Below are positions 35,754-46,890 of a DNA stretch of 64,000 bases, in pieces; the first letter of the stretch is position 1, and each line of letters opens with the position of its first letter. The translations under genes and the position numbers were made by a program. Below the pieces are notes generated by a model that did no database searches, was not told the origin of the DNA, and was given only the letters and a program-made list of their open reading frames with translations. Source of the DNA: Amoebidium appalachense (Eukaryota > Ichthyosporea); NCBI GenBank assembly GCA_963693365.1, contig CAVNZM010000008.1:1674001-1738000 (forward strand), written 5' to 3'.

Positions 35754-36544
35754 TGCGAGAGAGAGAGCACAAAGAAGGAAAACAGACACGAATACAAACA
35801 AGCTAGGACACATACATACTTCAAGGCTCTTGCTGTCATACATGGTGACGTATTCCAACAGTGCACACCTGGCTCTCTTGCCTGATAAGAACTTATTGTA
35901 TTTTATTTCTGTTTGCTCTCCTCTGTTTATCTGAGAGGTAGCGTGATTGGCTGGCCTCACTCGTTGTCTTTCCTTTATTTCAAAATGGCCTAGTTTTGTT
36001 CTCAAAAGGATGGCTCGCCAATAGTCGCGAGCGAGTACATCTGTAGATTGTGTTGTGCATTCCTGTCTATTAATATATGTGTGTTGTGATTGGACAATAG
36101 ATATATATGGAATTCGGTTTATTGCAAAGTGTCTTCACTTTGAGAGTGTCGACTATTAGGAAATATATGTATTTAAATAAGTTTCTTTATAGAGACGAAC
36201 ATAAATATATATGTGAGTTAATGGTGACTAGATGTATAATTACTTAATTTATTTAAGTAAGAGTTTCTAAACTTTAGTTTAATCGAAAGTTGGAATGCGT
36301 ATGCTCTGTCGGAATGTGTTTTTCTATCTTCTGATAGAACCGATTGGTTCTCCCTCTTTAGTTGTGATAAGGTGATAAGTCGCAAGTACAAAAGGAACCG
36401 AGAGCACAATAAAGAATCAGTTGTTGTTTGAAATCTTTCAATGTCTCGTGAACAACTCCGATTGCCCTCTCATTAATGTGTTAGTCGTGTTTTACATGAC
36501 ACCTCTGTGCACTCTGCTCCCTTAGACCCGTACAAAAACAACAT
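35754..36544 (+). repeat. second LTR of the C1 family with inverted 5' part
   Basis: Positions 35861-36544 repeat 35065-35753 in direct orientation with few changes. Positions 35754-35860 are the reverse complement of the first ~107 bp of that LTR, ending in TATTCCAACA. The LTR's 5' terminus has therefore been flipped, with breakpoints in the (CT)n tract and at the LTR end. Confidence 0.88.
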
Positions 36545-37598
36545 GCACCCTTATGGAGGAGCACCCGTACCGGGCCGAGCAGGCCCCCCAGGTGACGGCG
36601 AGCAGCAGTACGACGAGGGGAGGGACGAGATGGTGTCCCGGACGCTCGGCCAGAAACGTCTGGCCGCACGGTTCATCCCCGACGACGAGGACGAGAACAG
36701 CACCGACGACGTGGACGGGGAGCTCGAGGCCTTCACACGGCCGGAAAACGAGCTCGAGTATACGGCCCGGCTCGTCGGCCGATACCTGACGGCCGACCGG
36801 CGCCGTACCTTCCGGGCCCAGCTACGAGAATGGAAGTATACCTTTCCCACTTTAGATATGTCCCCCGTAGAAGCTCGTGCATTCTTTGAGAGGGAATATC
36901 GGGTCTTTGAAGACCTTCGTGAGTTAGCTGGTGACGTGAGTGATAGGGAAAAGTTCGAGTTTGCTCGTAAGGCTCTCTCTGTAAACACAGACACTGCACG
37001 CATGTTTGGGGAGCATGATGATGTAGATGAGGTGGTGTTGCATGTTAAACGTCACTTGCTTGCCATGCACGAGGTGAAGTTCAATAAGAGGGATAAAAAG
37101 GAGGTGATGGAAGTAGACAAGAAAAAGAAGGAGAGTGGACAGAAGGGGGAAAAAGAGAAAAAAGAGGGTGAACAGCCAGATGCACTCACCATGTTGGTCA
37201 AGCAGGTTGCCGAGCTCTCCCAGGCCGTCTTCTCTGGCCGAGGGGGCTTCGGCTTCCGGGGTGGCCGTGGCGGCGACCGGGGTGGACACGGCGGTCGTGG
37301 GCGCGGTGGACGTGGAGGACAACAGCAGCAATTCACCGAGAGGTTTGCCCCTTATCTTGCTCGTGGTGGTGGGCAGGGTAGAGGGAGGGGTGGAAATGGT
37401 GGTGAGAGAGGCCGAGGGGGGCAGGGGGGAAGGGGGGGCCGTGGTGCACACGGTGGGCCCCCCCAGCATGACCGGGCTCCCGGTTATGCTTTGCGCCAAG
37501 GTTTTGAAGTCCCCCCTGGCCCCTTCTTTGGTGCATGTTACTTTTGTGGCCGGCAAAGGCACTCTGCTGCATATTGCCGTAGTTACAAGAGCTATTGA
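36543..37598 (+). CDS. Gag-like protein of a Ty3/gypsy-type element, RGG-rich
   Basis: The frame starts at the ATG at 36543, directly at the LTR end (MHPYGGAPVPGRAGPPGDGE), and gives about 351 residues. The N-terminal half is acidic to helical (FIPDDEDENSTDDVDGELEA, YFTFPT-like capsid segment, FFEREYRVFEDLRELAGDVS). A KKKK/EKKE linker follows, then a long RGG/RG domain (GGRGGDRGGHGGRGRGGRGG). The C-terminal zinc knuckle is CYFCGRQRHSAAYC (CX2CX4HX4C). RGG plus CCHC indicates RNA binding in the particle. The stop at 37596 precedes a downstream protease in another frame. Assignment to Ty3/gypsy rests on the following retropepsin, since no polymerase remains. Confidence 0.7.
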   Translation: MHPYGGAPVPGRAGPPGDGEQQYDEGRDEMVSRTLGQKRLAARFIPDDEDENSTDDVDGELEAFTRPENELEYTARLVGRYLTADRRRTFRAQLREWKYTFPTLDMSPVEARAFFEREYRVFEDLRELAGDVSDREKFEFARKALSVNTDTARMFGEHDDVDEVVLHVKRHLLAMHEVKFNKRDKKEVMEVDKKKKESGQKGEKEKKEGEQPDALTMLVKQVAELSQAVFSGRGGFGFRGGRGGDRGGHGGRGRGGRGGQQQQFTERFAPYLARGGGQGRGRGGNGGERGRGGQGGRGGRGAHGGPPQHDRAPGYALRQGFEVPPGPFFGACYFCGRQRHSAAYCRSYKSY

Positions 37599-38334
37599 GT
37601 TCCGGGGGAGGGGGAAGCTGGGGTCACTGAGGGAGGGGGGGGGACAGTATCGGTCCCCCCCAGGTTGCAGAAAACCTTCACCCTCCCCCACCCCAGGTTA
37701 AGCTTCCCTTTGCCCCCTCACCGCCCCGATACGTGTGGGAGCCAGGCATCGTCGTGGGTCCTCAAGACAGCGTCGAGGTGGTATGGCATGAATGTTTGTG
37801 GGGTGACTCTACCAAAGGTATGAATGGTGTGAATGTTTTGTGGTTGGGGGAGGTTCCCCAGCCACAAGTGGATGGTCTCAGTGTTTCTTGTCCCAACCCG
37901 GTGTTTGTTCTAACCACACCGGAGGGGGTTTCTGTGCCATTGTTCCCGGGAAGGGGGGGGACACACACGAGTAAACTTTAAGGCCCTGGAAGGGGGGGGA
38001 AGGCACAGACACGTAGAAACACACCACCACAACAACATACGACGGTTGCAGACACACCTACACACACACACACACCCACACATACACCAAACACACACAC
38101 ACCACCCACACACACACCACACACACACACTCCTCCACCACCCACATCACATACACTCCCCACCCCACCCGTGCAGGCACCACAGGTAGGTATGTTGCAC
38201 GTAGGTATCGAGGGTGTGAGTCTCCGTGGGCAGGGATTGGGTGTGAGTGATGATGTGTTGCTTGAATTGGAGGAGGATTTAGTTGGTTTTAGCCGGCATT
38301 AAGTTATATAGACGTATGGTTAGCTGATGGTAAG
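37599..38334 (+). other. Gag-protease spacer with a diverged ORF and (CA)n tract
   Basis: The frame 37733-37981 (WEPGIVVGPQDSVEVVWHEC) probably belongs to the same polyprotein but is cut by a stop. A CACACC-rich array lies at about 38052-38132. A further fragment (VSDDVLLELEEDLVGFSRH) precedes the protease. Confidence 0.45.
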
Positions 38335-38678
38335 TTGAAGGCTGTCGCTTTGCTCGATGGAGGGGCTCAGGTTAATTGTGTGCATGCTTCGTTTATTCGT
38401 CGTTTTAATCAGGCCGGGGGGGAAATTCCTATTTTAGATGCTTCTAGCACAGCCTTAGGTAGTGCTAATAATAGTAGTATGTCTGTGGAAGGTGTTTGTG
38501 TGTTGCCGTGTGAGATAGGTGGCCAGGCTATGCATATTGCTTGTTATGTGGTTAAGGATTTAGCTCAAAGTGTTTTGTTGGGAGCCCCATTTTTCCGTAG
38601 ACATGTGAATGCTTTGTTTGAACGTACGAATGTTTTAGAATTGCAGTCCGGCGTTAAAATTAAAACCCATGATGGGCT
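38335..38678 (+). pseudogene. retropepsin (aspartic protease) fragment of the gypsy-type element
   Basis: VALLDGGAQVNCVHASFIRR carries the active-site region of retroviral-type aspartic proteases (consensus LLDSGA; the serine is glycine here). The flap-side strand and the conserved VLLGAPFFRRHVNALFE follow. At about 38678 the sequence switches abruptly to minus-strand copia Gag, so reverse transcriptase and integrase are missing. Confidence 0.7.
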
Positions 38679-39042
38679 CGACGGAATTTCCACATGGCCC
38701 GTTCAGGGTCCATGCCAATGCGGTACTGGGGAACGGTAGTGAGCACAGAAGGGTCAATGTTCTGGATCATATGAAGGAGGAGGCAGTTGCGGGCCTCCTT
38801 GAGTTCAGCAGCAGTACCGTAGCCGTAGAAGGGGGGTGCATCGTCAACCGCGACGGTGGTAGGGGGGACGTAGTTATCAGCGAGAACCGTTGAACATCCA
38901 CTAGTCTGACACCTTTGGTGCCGGTCATCATGCCGAGAAAGATGATTTCCCATTGAAAGTATGTGGTCTTTCTATCGGGACCAGTTTTGCCTTCACCTTT
39001 CCACATGGTGATTTTGTTTACGCCAGATTTGTTGGGATCCAT
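38679..39042 (-). pseudogene. copia element C4, Gag N-terminal fragment
   Basis: It starts at an ATG at 39042-39040 (MDPNKSGVNKITMWKGEGKT) and is closely related to the start of C2 Gag. A small insertion near 38887-38895 (ACCGTTGAACATCC) breaks the frame before VLADNYVPPTTVAVD. The fragment ends at the junction with the gypsy protease, truncating everything downstream. Confidence 0.85.
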
Positions 39043-39860
39043 GATTGAAAACGATCGCTAGTTGTAGGTGTGTATATGTAGCGTGCGCGGAAGCCCATAA
39101 CCTGTAAATTTATATAAGTATTTGGGACTGGGAAGTGAAGCAGAGACACGGTGGTGCAGTGTAAAAACACCACAGACACACAACAACAAAAACACGGAAC
39201 GATCGGAGCAGTGTACACAACAGACATCAATGTTTAGACACGACTAAACTAAATTTATTTCAATCTCGTATATATACTCGAATTTCCCTTAAGTCAAACC
39301 TATCCGTGATTTCCGACCAGTCGGAAATCAGATCTGTCTCTAAAAGAAACCAATCACTAAGTACTAATTGCTTTCAGAGAGACCCGGTACGCGGATATGT
39401 AGGCTACAGGATAGGGCACAGACACTAGCGAAGATCAACTTGTGTCATTATCGAGGGAGCGAGGGAAAGTTCTACAGTATGCGTCCGCGCGTAACATACT
39501 CCGCGCCCAACATAACGTCGACGCCGATTTTCAAAAATCTTAACATACTGACCTCGGTCATTTTTCGGGATTATGTTAGCGCACCAAGGGGTCCTATACA
39601 TAGTAAGACGAATTATCGGGTTTATCTGGTCAGTTTAGACCCCCTATCTTTAGTATTTCGATCTCTTTCCCAGACAAAACAGTGGTTCGCCGTGATTTCA
39701 ACGACCGCCCAAAGCTCGGCAGGGCCAATGATAGGCGGCGGCCGCACATGGTATGCAAAGGACTCATGTGGCCGACTATGTCGATCAACGAGCAGAAACA
39801 TACGAAGGCCCCAACTAGTTCGAAGCAGTCTTGTATAGCTAGTTTTTACATCCTAGTCAT

Positions 39861-40448
39861 ATGCGGCAGGTTGAATGCATATTAAACCCACCGATCATGA
39901 CCAAGCCAGTAGTCCAGGTGCAGGCAGCTGCACTTGGGGCGTTGAATAGTGCACTGCACACAGTAAATGAGGCCACAGACAAGTTTCAGGAAACTACCCA
40001 AGAAGCCCAAGCAATCATTTCTGAGGGTTTTGTAAACGCAAACAACACAATCAACAACGCAACCACACGTGCAATTGCACAAGCCGAAACGGCAAAAGCA
40101 CAATTGCGCTCGCACATGAAGAGTTTAGAGAGCCGCAGAGCCCCCACACGCGCGGAATCGCTGAGTCTTTTCCGTGTGAGTTACGGTAATGGTTTGGAGC
40201 TTGATGAAACCCTGAATACGGATTTGTATGAGGCGAAGGGGGAGGGGTTGCCTCTTACTCGTGTAGGTGTGTGGTGCCAAATTCGTGGTGTGAGAGTAAG
40301 GTGTGAGGGAGCAGAAAGACTAGTACGTCCTTGTTTGTATGAGTTGTTTTGTGTGTGTGTGTGTGTGTGTGTGTGTTTCTTTTTTGGTTTGGTCCCCTTG
40401 AAAAAAATTAGTATGTTTTTATTATTATTTGAATCAATTACTTATTGA
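39861..40448 (+). CDS. coiled-coil hypothetical protein carried by the TIR transposon
   Basis: The 195-codon frame has two candidate starts, ATG 39861 and ATG 39897 (MTKPVVQVQAAALGALNSAL). Residues ~15-95 are strongly helical with alternating polar and hydrophobic positions (VNEATDKFQETTQEAQAII, ATTRAIAQAETAKAQLRSHM). A more globular part follows (LFRVSYGNGLELDETLNTDL). The last ~40 codons run through a (GT)n tract and are doubtful. I recognise no family. It is not a DDE transposase. It may be a captured cellular gene piece or an element accessory protein. Confidence 0.4.
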   Translation: MRQVECILNPPIMTKPVVQVQAAALGALNSALHTVNEATDKFQETTQEAQAIISEGFVNANNTINNATTRAIAQAETAKAQLRSHMKSLESRRAPTRAESLSLFRVSYGNGLELDETLNTDLYEAKGEGLPLTRVGVWCQIRGVRVRCEGAERLVRPCLYELFCVCVCVCVCFFFGLVPLKKISMFLLLFESITY

Positions 40449-40495
40449 TTTCCTCTATATTTACTTATTTAGCGGGTTGGGGAGCAGGGGGAGGG

Positions 40496-40564
40496 GGGGG
40501 GGGTGGGGGGGGGGGGGACTTGATGTACTAAATGCTAGACTTTCAAGTATTGATTTAGATTTAA

Positions 40565-40639
<75 letters not shown>

Positions 40640-40960
40640 CACACACACGGCACACACACACACACATAGGCTTTCACGCTTTCAGCTTCTTTTTTTTTTT
40701 TTTTCAAAGTTTTTTTTTCTTTTCCGAATTTCCCTTTTTTTTTTTTTCACCATCGCAAAAAGGAACTAGTATAAGTATTCTTTGTTTATTCATTCATTTG
40801 ATCAATTTATTATTTGTTTACTACTATATTTATGTCATTTAGCGGTTTGCGGATTCCCCGCCCGATGGAGAGGCCCAGTGTGGCCTCCTGGGCGGGGCGG
40901 GGGGCGGGGGGGGGGGGGGGGGGGGGGGGAGGGGGGGGGGGCCGGGGGGTAACATAATCG
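40496..40960. repeat. simple repeats inside the TIR transposon
   Basis: G-runs (about 40492-40516 and 40907-40940), a (CA)n array (40569-40637) and T-runs (about 40690-40748). Confidence 0.9.
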
Positions 40961-41630
40961 AGACGGGCTCTGGGAGCCTATTTTTAGATACTAATTAAAA
41001 TTTAACATAACGACCTCGACCCTTGTCGGGGCGGTATGTTATGCGTGGACGCATACTGTAACCTATGACACACTGCAAAGACTCAGCTACCACACTTAAC
41101 CTTGATGATTGGTTAAAGCACGGCAACACATGAAAACTAAAGTAAATTAATGAAGTCTGATCACACATGCCAGCCCAAGTGTAGGCTAAGTGTGTTACCG
41201 TCCAATCAACACATTAAGTAACACAAATCTACCTAACATATATTAGTAGAAAAGAAATACGATTATACACATGAAAACAAGGAGAGAAAGAGAAGAAAAT
41301 AGAGAAGGAGAAAGAGAAAGGAGAAGAGAGCACAGATCAACAAGCGAGATAGCAATAGTATAACTATAACTAAAGATATTTATGTACACACGAACATGTA
41401 CACGTCTCTCCCTGAGTGGGTGGATCCGTGTACACACATATTAATATTCTAATCGATATTGCAACACACGATTAAAGCCGATACAACACGATTACAAGTA
41501 TACAAGCATATCAGAGATCGATGCTACACTTTACATAATAGGAGTGTGACATTTATACTAAGCATATGAACTGAAACATAACACAAACTGAAAAGATCTT
41601 ACCTAATGTAAATAACTACGTACTACAACA

Positions 41631-42600
41631 GGGCGGCCAGAGGGGCGGGGGGCGCGGCGGCCACCGCGCTTGTTGTGCTGGAAACGCTGGGGCTTGGGTC
41701 CGGGTTCGGTCTGGGCACTAAAAGAGAAGGCCGGGTAGGTGCCAGGGGCAGAACCAGGGCGGCGGCGGTCGCGGTCACGGGGAGACGATCGGAGCGGTCA
41801 CCCTGTTGGGGGCGGCGGTCTTGGCTGCCCAAACATGGAAACTAACACGGGGGGGTTGCGTGGTTGGCTGGCGGCCACCCGGCACAGAACTGCAAGTGGC
41901 TGGGCGGTCACACTGAGTGCACGTGGGAGAAAGGATCTGGCTGCGAGAAACATCATGAGGATGATGTTTAGGTCATTAACTTTGGCCTGTGTCTCAGAAC
42001 TCTACGTGTGCGAAGGGCCTAATCCTGACGCTACTACCACTGAGGCAACTCTCTGGTGGGTGCTACGGTGTAGTTTTGTTTTGTAGATATGGGGTAGGCA
42101 GTGCTATTGGGTAGCATGTTAATGCCAAGTGCAAATGCTGGGGTGCTTGACTTGATACAAATATGCTACCTAGTTCAGAGTTGACAGGACCAAATTTCCC
42201 CGATTGTTGAGCCTATAGAGACCCCAAGATGATGCTATCTGTCTACACTATAGGGGTTTACACACTTTTTATTGCGTGGACACTGCCGGAGGCCCAGCCA
42301 CATTCGACGGCCTACTGCGTTTTCCAGCACAGCCAATCAAATGCAGCCAGTGACATATGTACATGCTAGGCAACAATGAGCGCCATCGTAGTATCATGAT
42401 GACACCCCTATTACATATTATGGATAAGCAGAGGCTAGCATCGGTAGCTCCGAAAGAAAGTTAAGGCACCGGATCACAATATCATACTGTGCAGCATTAA
42501 TAAGGTGATCTAGGATAGTCATCTTAAAACGGATATATTGAGGAAGAGAGGAAGAAACTTTGAATAAAACCGCCAATAACCTCCGGTTCTAATACATTAG
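41631..42600. other. GC-rich relic then unassigned DNA
   Basis: Positions 41631-41960 read on the minus strand as an arginine/proline-rich frame (QHNKRGGRRAPRPSGR) that may be an old nucleocapsid tail, but no zinc knuckle is complete. Positions 41961-42600 hold only short ORFs. I see nothing else. Confidence 0.35.
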
Positions 42601-43700
42601 CTAACAGGTTGCATTTATTGATAGATATGCAGCCGCGAGTAAACCGCCCCCCACACATATTACACATACGAGCAGGAGACACCAGAAACCGATTACACCG
42701 CCAATCATCTTTGCGTTTTTACACCACACCACATTACGAATAGGCGAATCTATGTATGAACGAGACTCTCTAACCGTATCCGCCATATAGGCTACTAGTA
42801 GTTGGTGTTTTTGCGGTCCTAACACCGGAAGGGACTCAACACGTAGAGTAAAAAGATATCTATCAGCCATAGACTTGAAACTTTTCATATTCACACTATG
42901 ATCTAGCCGTACCTCCGGTGGGGTCGCCAGCCATTCCACATAACGCTCGGCAATGGGCAGAGACGATGGGGAAGGGAAGAGGTAGAGGGGCGAGTCCGGC
43001 GGGGATGCGTGTAGCCGGAAGAGCGGGTGGTCCGGGGCACAAGTGGACAGGCGGGTGATGTGCTCGTGAAATTTAAGGGCTAATTCGTGTACGCATTGTG
43101 ATGGTGGTGTGAGTGCGTAGAGAGAATCAGAAAGGCGTCTAGGGATGGGTGTGGAAAGACCAGTGAGAAACGTACAACAAGTTGTGTAGTGGAAATCATC
43201 TATTGATTTGAGGAGATTAGTAAAAGTATCAGGGGGTGCCATAGCTAGTAAGGGCAACTCGTATTCAGACAAAGGGCGAATATATGTGCGAAATATACTA
43301 AGACGATTGTATAGGTGGACAGTATGAGAAAAAGTAGCCGCGATACACATCCCTAAATAACCGAAGACACCTGCCTGCACTCTCCACCCGACGGTCGATC
43401 ATCCGTTTGAAACATATGCCCCATTCGTCCACCGGAATCCCCATTGGCAAATACTTGTATTCGATTGGGCGAGGGAGGGGACTGCCGAAAATACAAACGT
43501 CGTCAGTGCCGGTATCGATTTTGATAAAAGCACACTTTTTGACATTAATCTTCATATCGTTGCGCTGGCACCAATGTTCAACCACACGAATGTATTGCCG
43601 TAGTTCGAGAGGATCGGATGACATAAGCACAATATCGTCGGCAAAAAAGAGGGCGTCTACACTATACGGAGATTCTACGGTACAGTAAAAAAAAAGGGAG
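42601..43700 (-). pseudogene. LINE (non-LTR) reverse transcriptase, 5'-truncated, one frameshift
   Basis: On the minus strand the frame enters at about 43690 with ALFFADDIVLMSSDPLELRQ, the catalytic FADD motif of non-LTR reverse transcriptases. The palm/thumb follows (CQRNDMKINVKKCAFIKI, YLPMGIPVDEWGI). Near 43385 a one-base shift moves the frame. It continues as QAGVFGYLGMCIAATFSH and FRTYIRPLSEYELPLLAMAP, the usual LINE post-thumb region, and ends at 42601. The extreme C-terminus has a hydrophobic segment (GFWCLLLVCVICVGGGLL) that is unusual for a LINE ORF2. Everything 5' of the FADD motif (endonuclease and fingers) is missing, as expected for 5' truncation. Confidence 0.85.
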
Positions 43701-44225
43701 CTTAGGCAGACAAGAAAATCTTAGACTAAATGGGTTGTTATTCTTGGTGTTATCTTACACGTAAAAGAAAATGCTGCAAATATCTGCTAATGGCTAAACT
43801 TGAAAACGTTCAACCGCATTGTGACTCGTAAAAGCCTGGCCCAGGGTCAGCACAAACGACCCGCCTCATTAAGAGAGGTTTGAGCACAGAGAGCAGAGAA
43901 CCTGACGTGTGTGTCGAATCGAAGTGCACATGTGTGTGTTGGCAAGACCTAATTTATGCACACGGGATGCTATGTAGGGGGTTTACGTGTTTGTTAACTG
44001 TGTGGTGAGGGAAGTGAGGGAGGGAGGGAGGGGTAAATTAGGCAGGAGCACGAAAAGAACGTGGAAGGGAGCCGGCAGAGAGGGGGGGGGGGGGGGGGGA
44101 CAGGGCAGTGAAAGAGCTCTTTGACGCTTATTTTTGGGGAGGGATTTAACAAAACTATGTGCCCTGTAGAGCCTAACATCATCTAATTTTATCTGCATCA
44201 TATGTTAGTGTGTTCATGCGAGCGA
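43701..44225. other. intergenic, nothing recognised
   Basis: It contains a short G-run (44081-44099) and no ORF of note. Confidence 0.5.
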
Positions 44226-44227
44226 AG

Positions 44228-44304
<77 letters not shown>

Positions 44305-44442
44305 TGTGTGTGTGTGTCTGTGTGTGTTTGTGTGTGTGTCTGTGTGTGTGTGTGCATGTGTGTGTACATGTGTGTGTGTGTGCGCGCGCGCTCGTGTGTA
44401 CATGTGTCTGTGTGTGTGTGTGTGTGTACATGTGTGTGTACA

Positions 44443-44536
<94 letters not shown>

Positions 44537-44707
44537 CACTGTGTGTGCGGATGTATCTGTGTTTGTACTGCGAATGTGTGTGTGTTCGCGTGTCCGTGTA
44601 CGTGCGTGGGTGTGTGCATGCGTGGGTGTGTGCGTGTGTGCGTGTGTGCGTGCGTGCGTGCGCGCGTGCGTGCGTGCGCGCGTGCGTGCGTGTGCGCGTG
44701 CGTGTGT

Positions 44708-44741
<34 letters not shown>

Positions 44742-45055
44742 GCGCGCGCGCGTGTGTGTGTGCGCGCACGTGTGTATAAAGCTGTGACGGTGTTTGTGTG
44801 TAGAGGGTGTGTGTGTGTGTGTGTCTACGTGTGTGTGTGTGCGTGTGTTCGCGTGTGTTCGCGTGTGCGTGCGTGTGCGTGCGTGTGCGTGTGTGCGTGT
44901 GTGTGCATACGTGTGTGTGTGTGTGCCACGTGTGTGTGTGTGCGTGTGTGTGTGTGTGCGTGTGTGTGCGTGTGTGTGCGTGTGTGTGTGCGTGTGTGTG
45001 TGTGTGTGTTAGTGTGTGTGTGTGTGTGATCGTTTTACGTGTGTGATGGGGTGGG
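44226..45055. repeat. (GT)n and (GC)n-rich array
   Basis: Pure GT arrays at about 44233-44302 and 44445-44533, then alternating GTGC/CGCG runs (for example CGCGCGCGCG near 44711-44722 and 44741-44751) that favour Z-DNA. No gene is present. Confidence 0.95.
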
Positions 45056-45072
45056 ATCATTTGGGCTGGCTG

Positions 45073-45114
<42 letters not shown>

Positions 45115-45237
45115 AGTTTCTCAGTTATTGATTTCAATGATTTTTCTTTTTTGGCAACGGTGGTGGTGGTAGTTGTGGGTGGTGGTGGTGGTGGGTTTTT
45201 TTTTTTTTTTTTTTTTTTTTTGGTGGGGGGGGGGAGG

Positions 45238-45274
<37 letters not shown>

Positions 45275-45295
45275 GGGGGTGAGGAGAGGGGGGGT

Positions 45296-45339
<44 letters not shown>

Positions 45340-45345
45340 CTGAAA
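45056..45345. repeat. poly-C, poly-T and poly-G runs
   Basis: A C-run (45076-45112), a T-run (45196-45220) and G-runs (45243-45273 and 45299-45339). The C-run and G-runs are complementary and could pair over about 37 bp. Confidence 0.95.
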
Positions 45346-46260
45346 GCTGCCGTGATCTTGATCTGGGAGCTCAACAACGGGCAAATGAGCGGTCTTCATT
45401 CCCCAATAGAGAGGGGTGGAGCGGACATGGAAAAGGGGATGGGGAAAGGAGGAGGGTGGGAGGGGGGAGGGGGTTGGGGGGAGCGGGAGGAGAGGGAGGG
45501 GGTGATGTAGGCTACACAAGAGTGGTTAGGAGATGAAACCCATGACCATGGCCATGTGCCATGGCAATCCCCAAAATCAGAACATTCGCAACTAAAAACA
45601 AAGTAGTCATAGAACCATACAAAGGCAAAATAAAGTGCGAGCAATACTATTTATGTGCCACCGCTTAGCTGCACCACTTTTGTCAAACATGTTGACACAG
45701 CATTCTCAAGAGGCCAGTCGTGAAAAAAATAGATGAAGACGAATGCGAGGGGTGCTGGTGCCCATTTTTGAAGGTGTTGTTGGGCCGTTTGGACAATCGG
45801 GGTCGAGCCGGATTGCTAGAACTGAGAAGCAGAAACATAAAACCAGATTATGATTTCGTAGATATATGATTAAATGATCTGAGAACTTAATTCAATTGAG
45901 TATACTGAAGAACATTGATGCAAGTAACATAGTTGGTTTGTTTTTTTTAATCCAAAAAGCTTTAAAAGTACATTTAATAGTTTTATTTGCTTAAGGACGC
46001 TAACAGGTACCTCAAGCTCGTAACCACTTCAAAAATAATTGTGACATCAAAATGGCAACATGAGTGCGAAGCATCTAATGGGTAACGTGATAGAAGAACC
46101 GGAAATTTGATATCAAGTTATGAATGCGTTGCGACCAATTATTCGGGCCATCGCGCGGCCCGATGGAAACATTCCACGGGCCCATAAAATCTGCCACCTG
46201 ATCAGTTTTCGTTAGTGACGTGTAGCAAGACAGAAAGAACGGAAACTGGGCTTTGCACTT
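45346..46260. other. intergenic, upstream of the SRRM2-like gene
   Basis: A purine-rich stretch (45420-45510) and AT-rich DNA with no gene. Around 46120-46200 the sequence (GGGCCATCGCGCGGCCCGAT) is CG-rich and may be promoter-proximal. Confidence 0.4.
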
Positions 46261-46323
46261 TTTAGCTGGACGAAGCGTGCGCATCCCAGGTTCAATTTGT
46301 GGCACCGATTGGTGCTTTTGAAG
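46261..46323 (+). other. putative 5' non-coding exon end of the SRRM2-like gene
   Basis: GGTGCTTTTGAAG followed by GTAAGGG at 46324 is a strong 5' splice site. The matching acceptor is TTCTTGTTCACACAACAG at 46866-46883, 7 bases before the start codon. The 5' boundary of this exon is unknown. Confidence 0.45.
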
Positions 46324-46890
46324 GTAAGGGATGAGTGTGGTTGCGAGGGTTTTGCACCCTTAGTTGTGTGTTGCTTGTGCCTTTGTAGAAATGGGCTTTG
46401 TGCTAGGTTTGTGTCTGTGTCTCCTCCACTGGACTTACTGCTTGCGAGTTGTGGTTCGGGTGGTGAGGCCCGGAAAGGTGCGGGCATGGGTTGCGCGCGT
46501 GCGTGCGTGCGTACGTGAGTGGGTTCTCGCGTGTGTGCGTGTGTGCGTGTGCGTGTGCGTTTGTATGGATGTATGTGTGTGTGTGTGTGTGCGGGCGCGT
46601 GCTCGGGCGTATGCCTGTGTGCTTGTGTGCAGCTTGTGTGTGCATGTGCATGCGCTTTCTGTGTGCGCCTATGTATGCAGGTATGGGCGTGGGTGTATAT
46701 ACATGTGGTGTGTGTTTCTGTGTGTGCCTTTGTGTGCTGTGACTTGGAGTGGAGGTGCGTTACATTTTACGGTTTTGAGTTTTTGTACAAGTTTCAGGGT
46801 ACCCACCTCTATGCGTGCTTTCCTTTGCCAACCAATTCTTGACAGCCATGTTTCAGTCTCTAACTTTCTTGTTCACACAACAGAGCAAAG

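Larger units (their letters stand above)
39475..41058. mobile_element. 1,584-bp DNA transposon with TA target duplication
   Basis: The terminal inverted repeats CAGTATGCGTCCGCGCGTAA (left) and CAGTATGCGTCCACGCATAA (right, reverse complement) match in about 25 of 27 bp. Comparison with the uninterrupted LTR (GTTCTAACCTATG) shows duplication of TA. TA duplication and CAGTA termini fit the Tc1/mariner-pogo group. Subterminal imperfect palindromes of the form TAACATA...TATGTTA lie near each end (39537-39574 and 41009-41046). No transposase is recognisable, so it is non-autonomous or unclassified. Confidence 0.9.
39103..41630 (-). repeat. 5' LTR of C4 (long subtype), split by a TIR transposon
   Basis: Segments 39103-39474 and 41061-41630 give a ~940-bp LTR of the C2 family with ends TGTAAATTT...CTACAACA. 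It includes the 276-bp segment present in the solo LTR at 24401. It is interrupted at a TA dinucleotide by the element at 39475-41058. Confidence 0.9.

Noticed and set aside
41630-41960. Basic, proline-rich minus-strand frame as a second nucleocapsid gene
   Set aside because: Contains stops, no complete zinc knuckle and no upstream capsid part; too weak to call.
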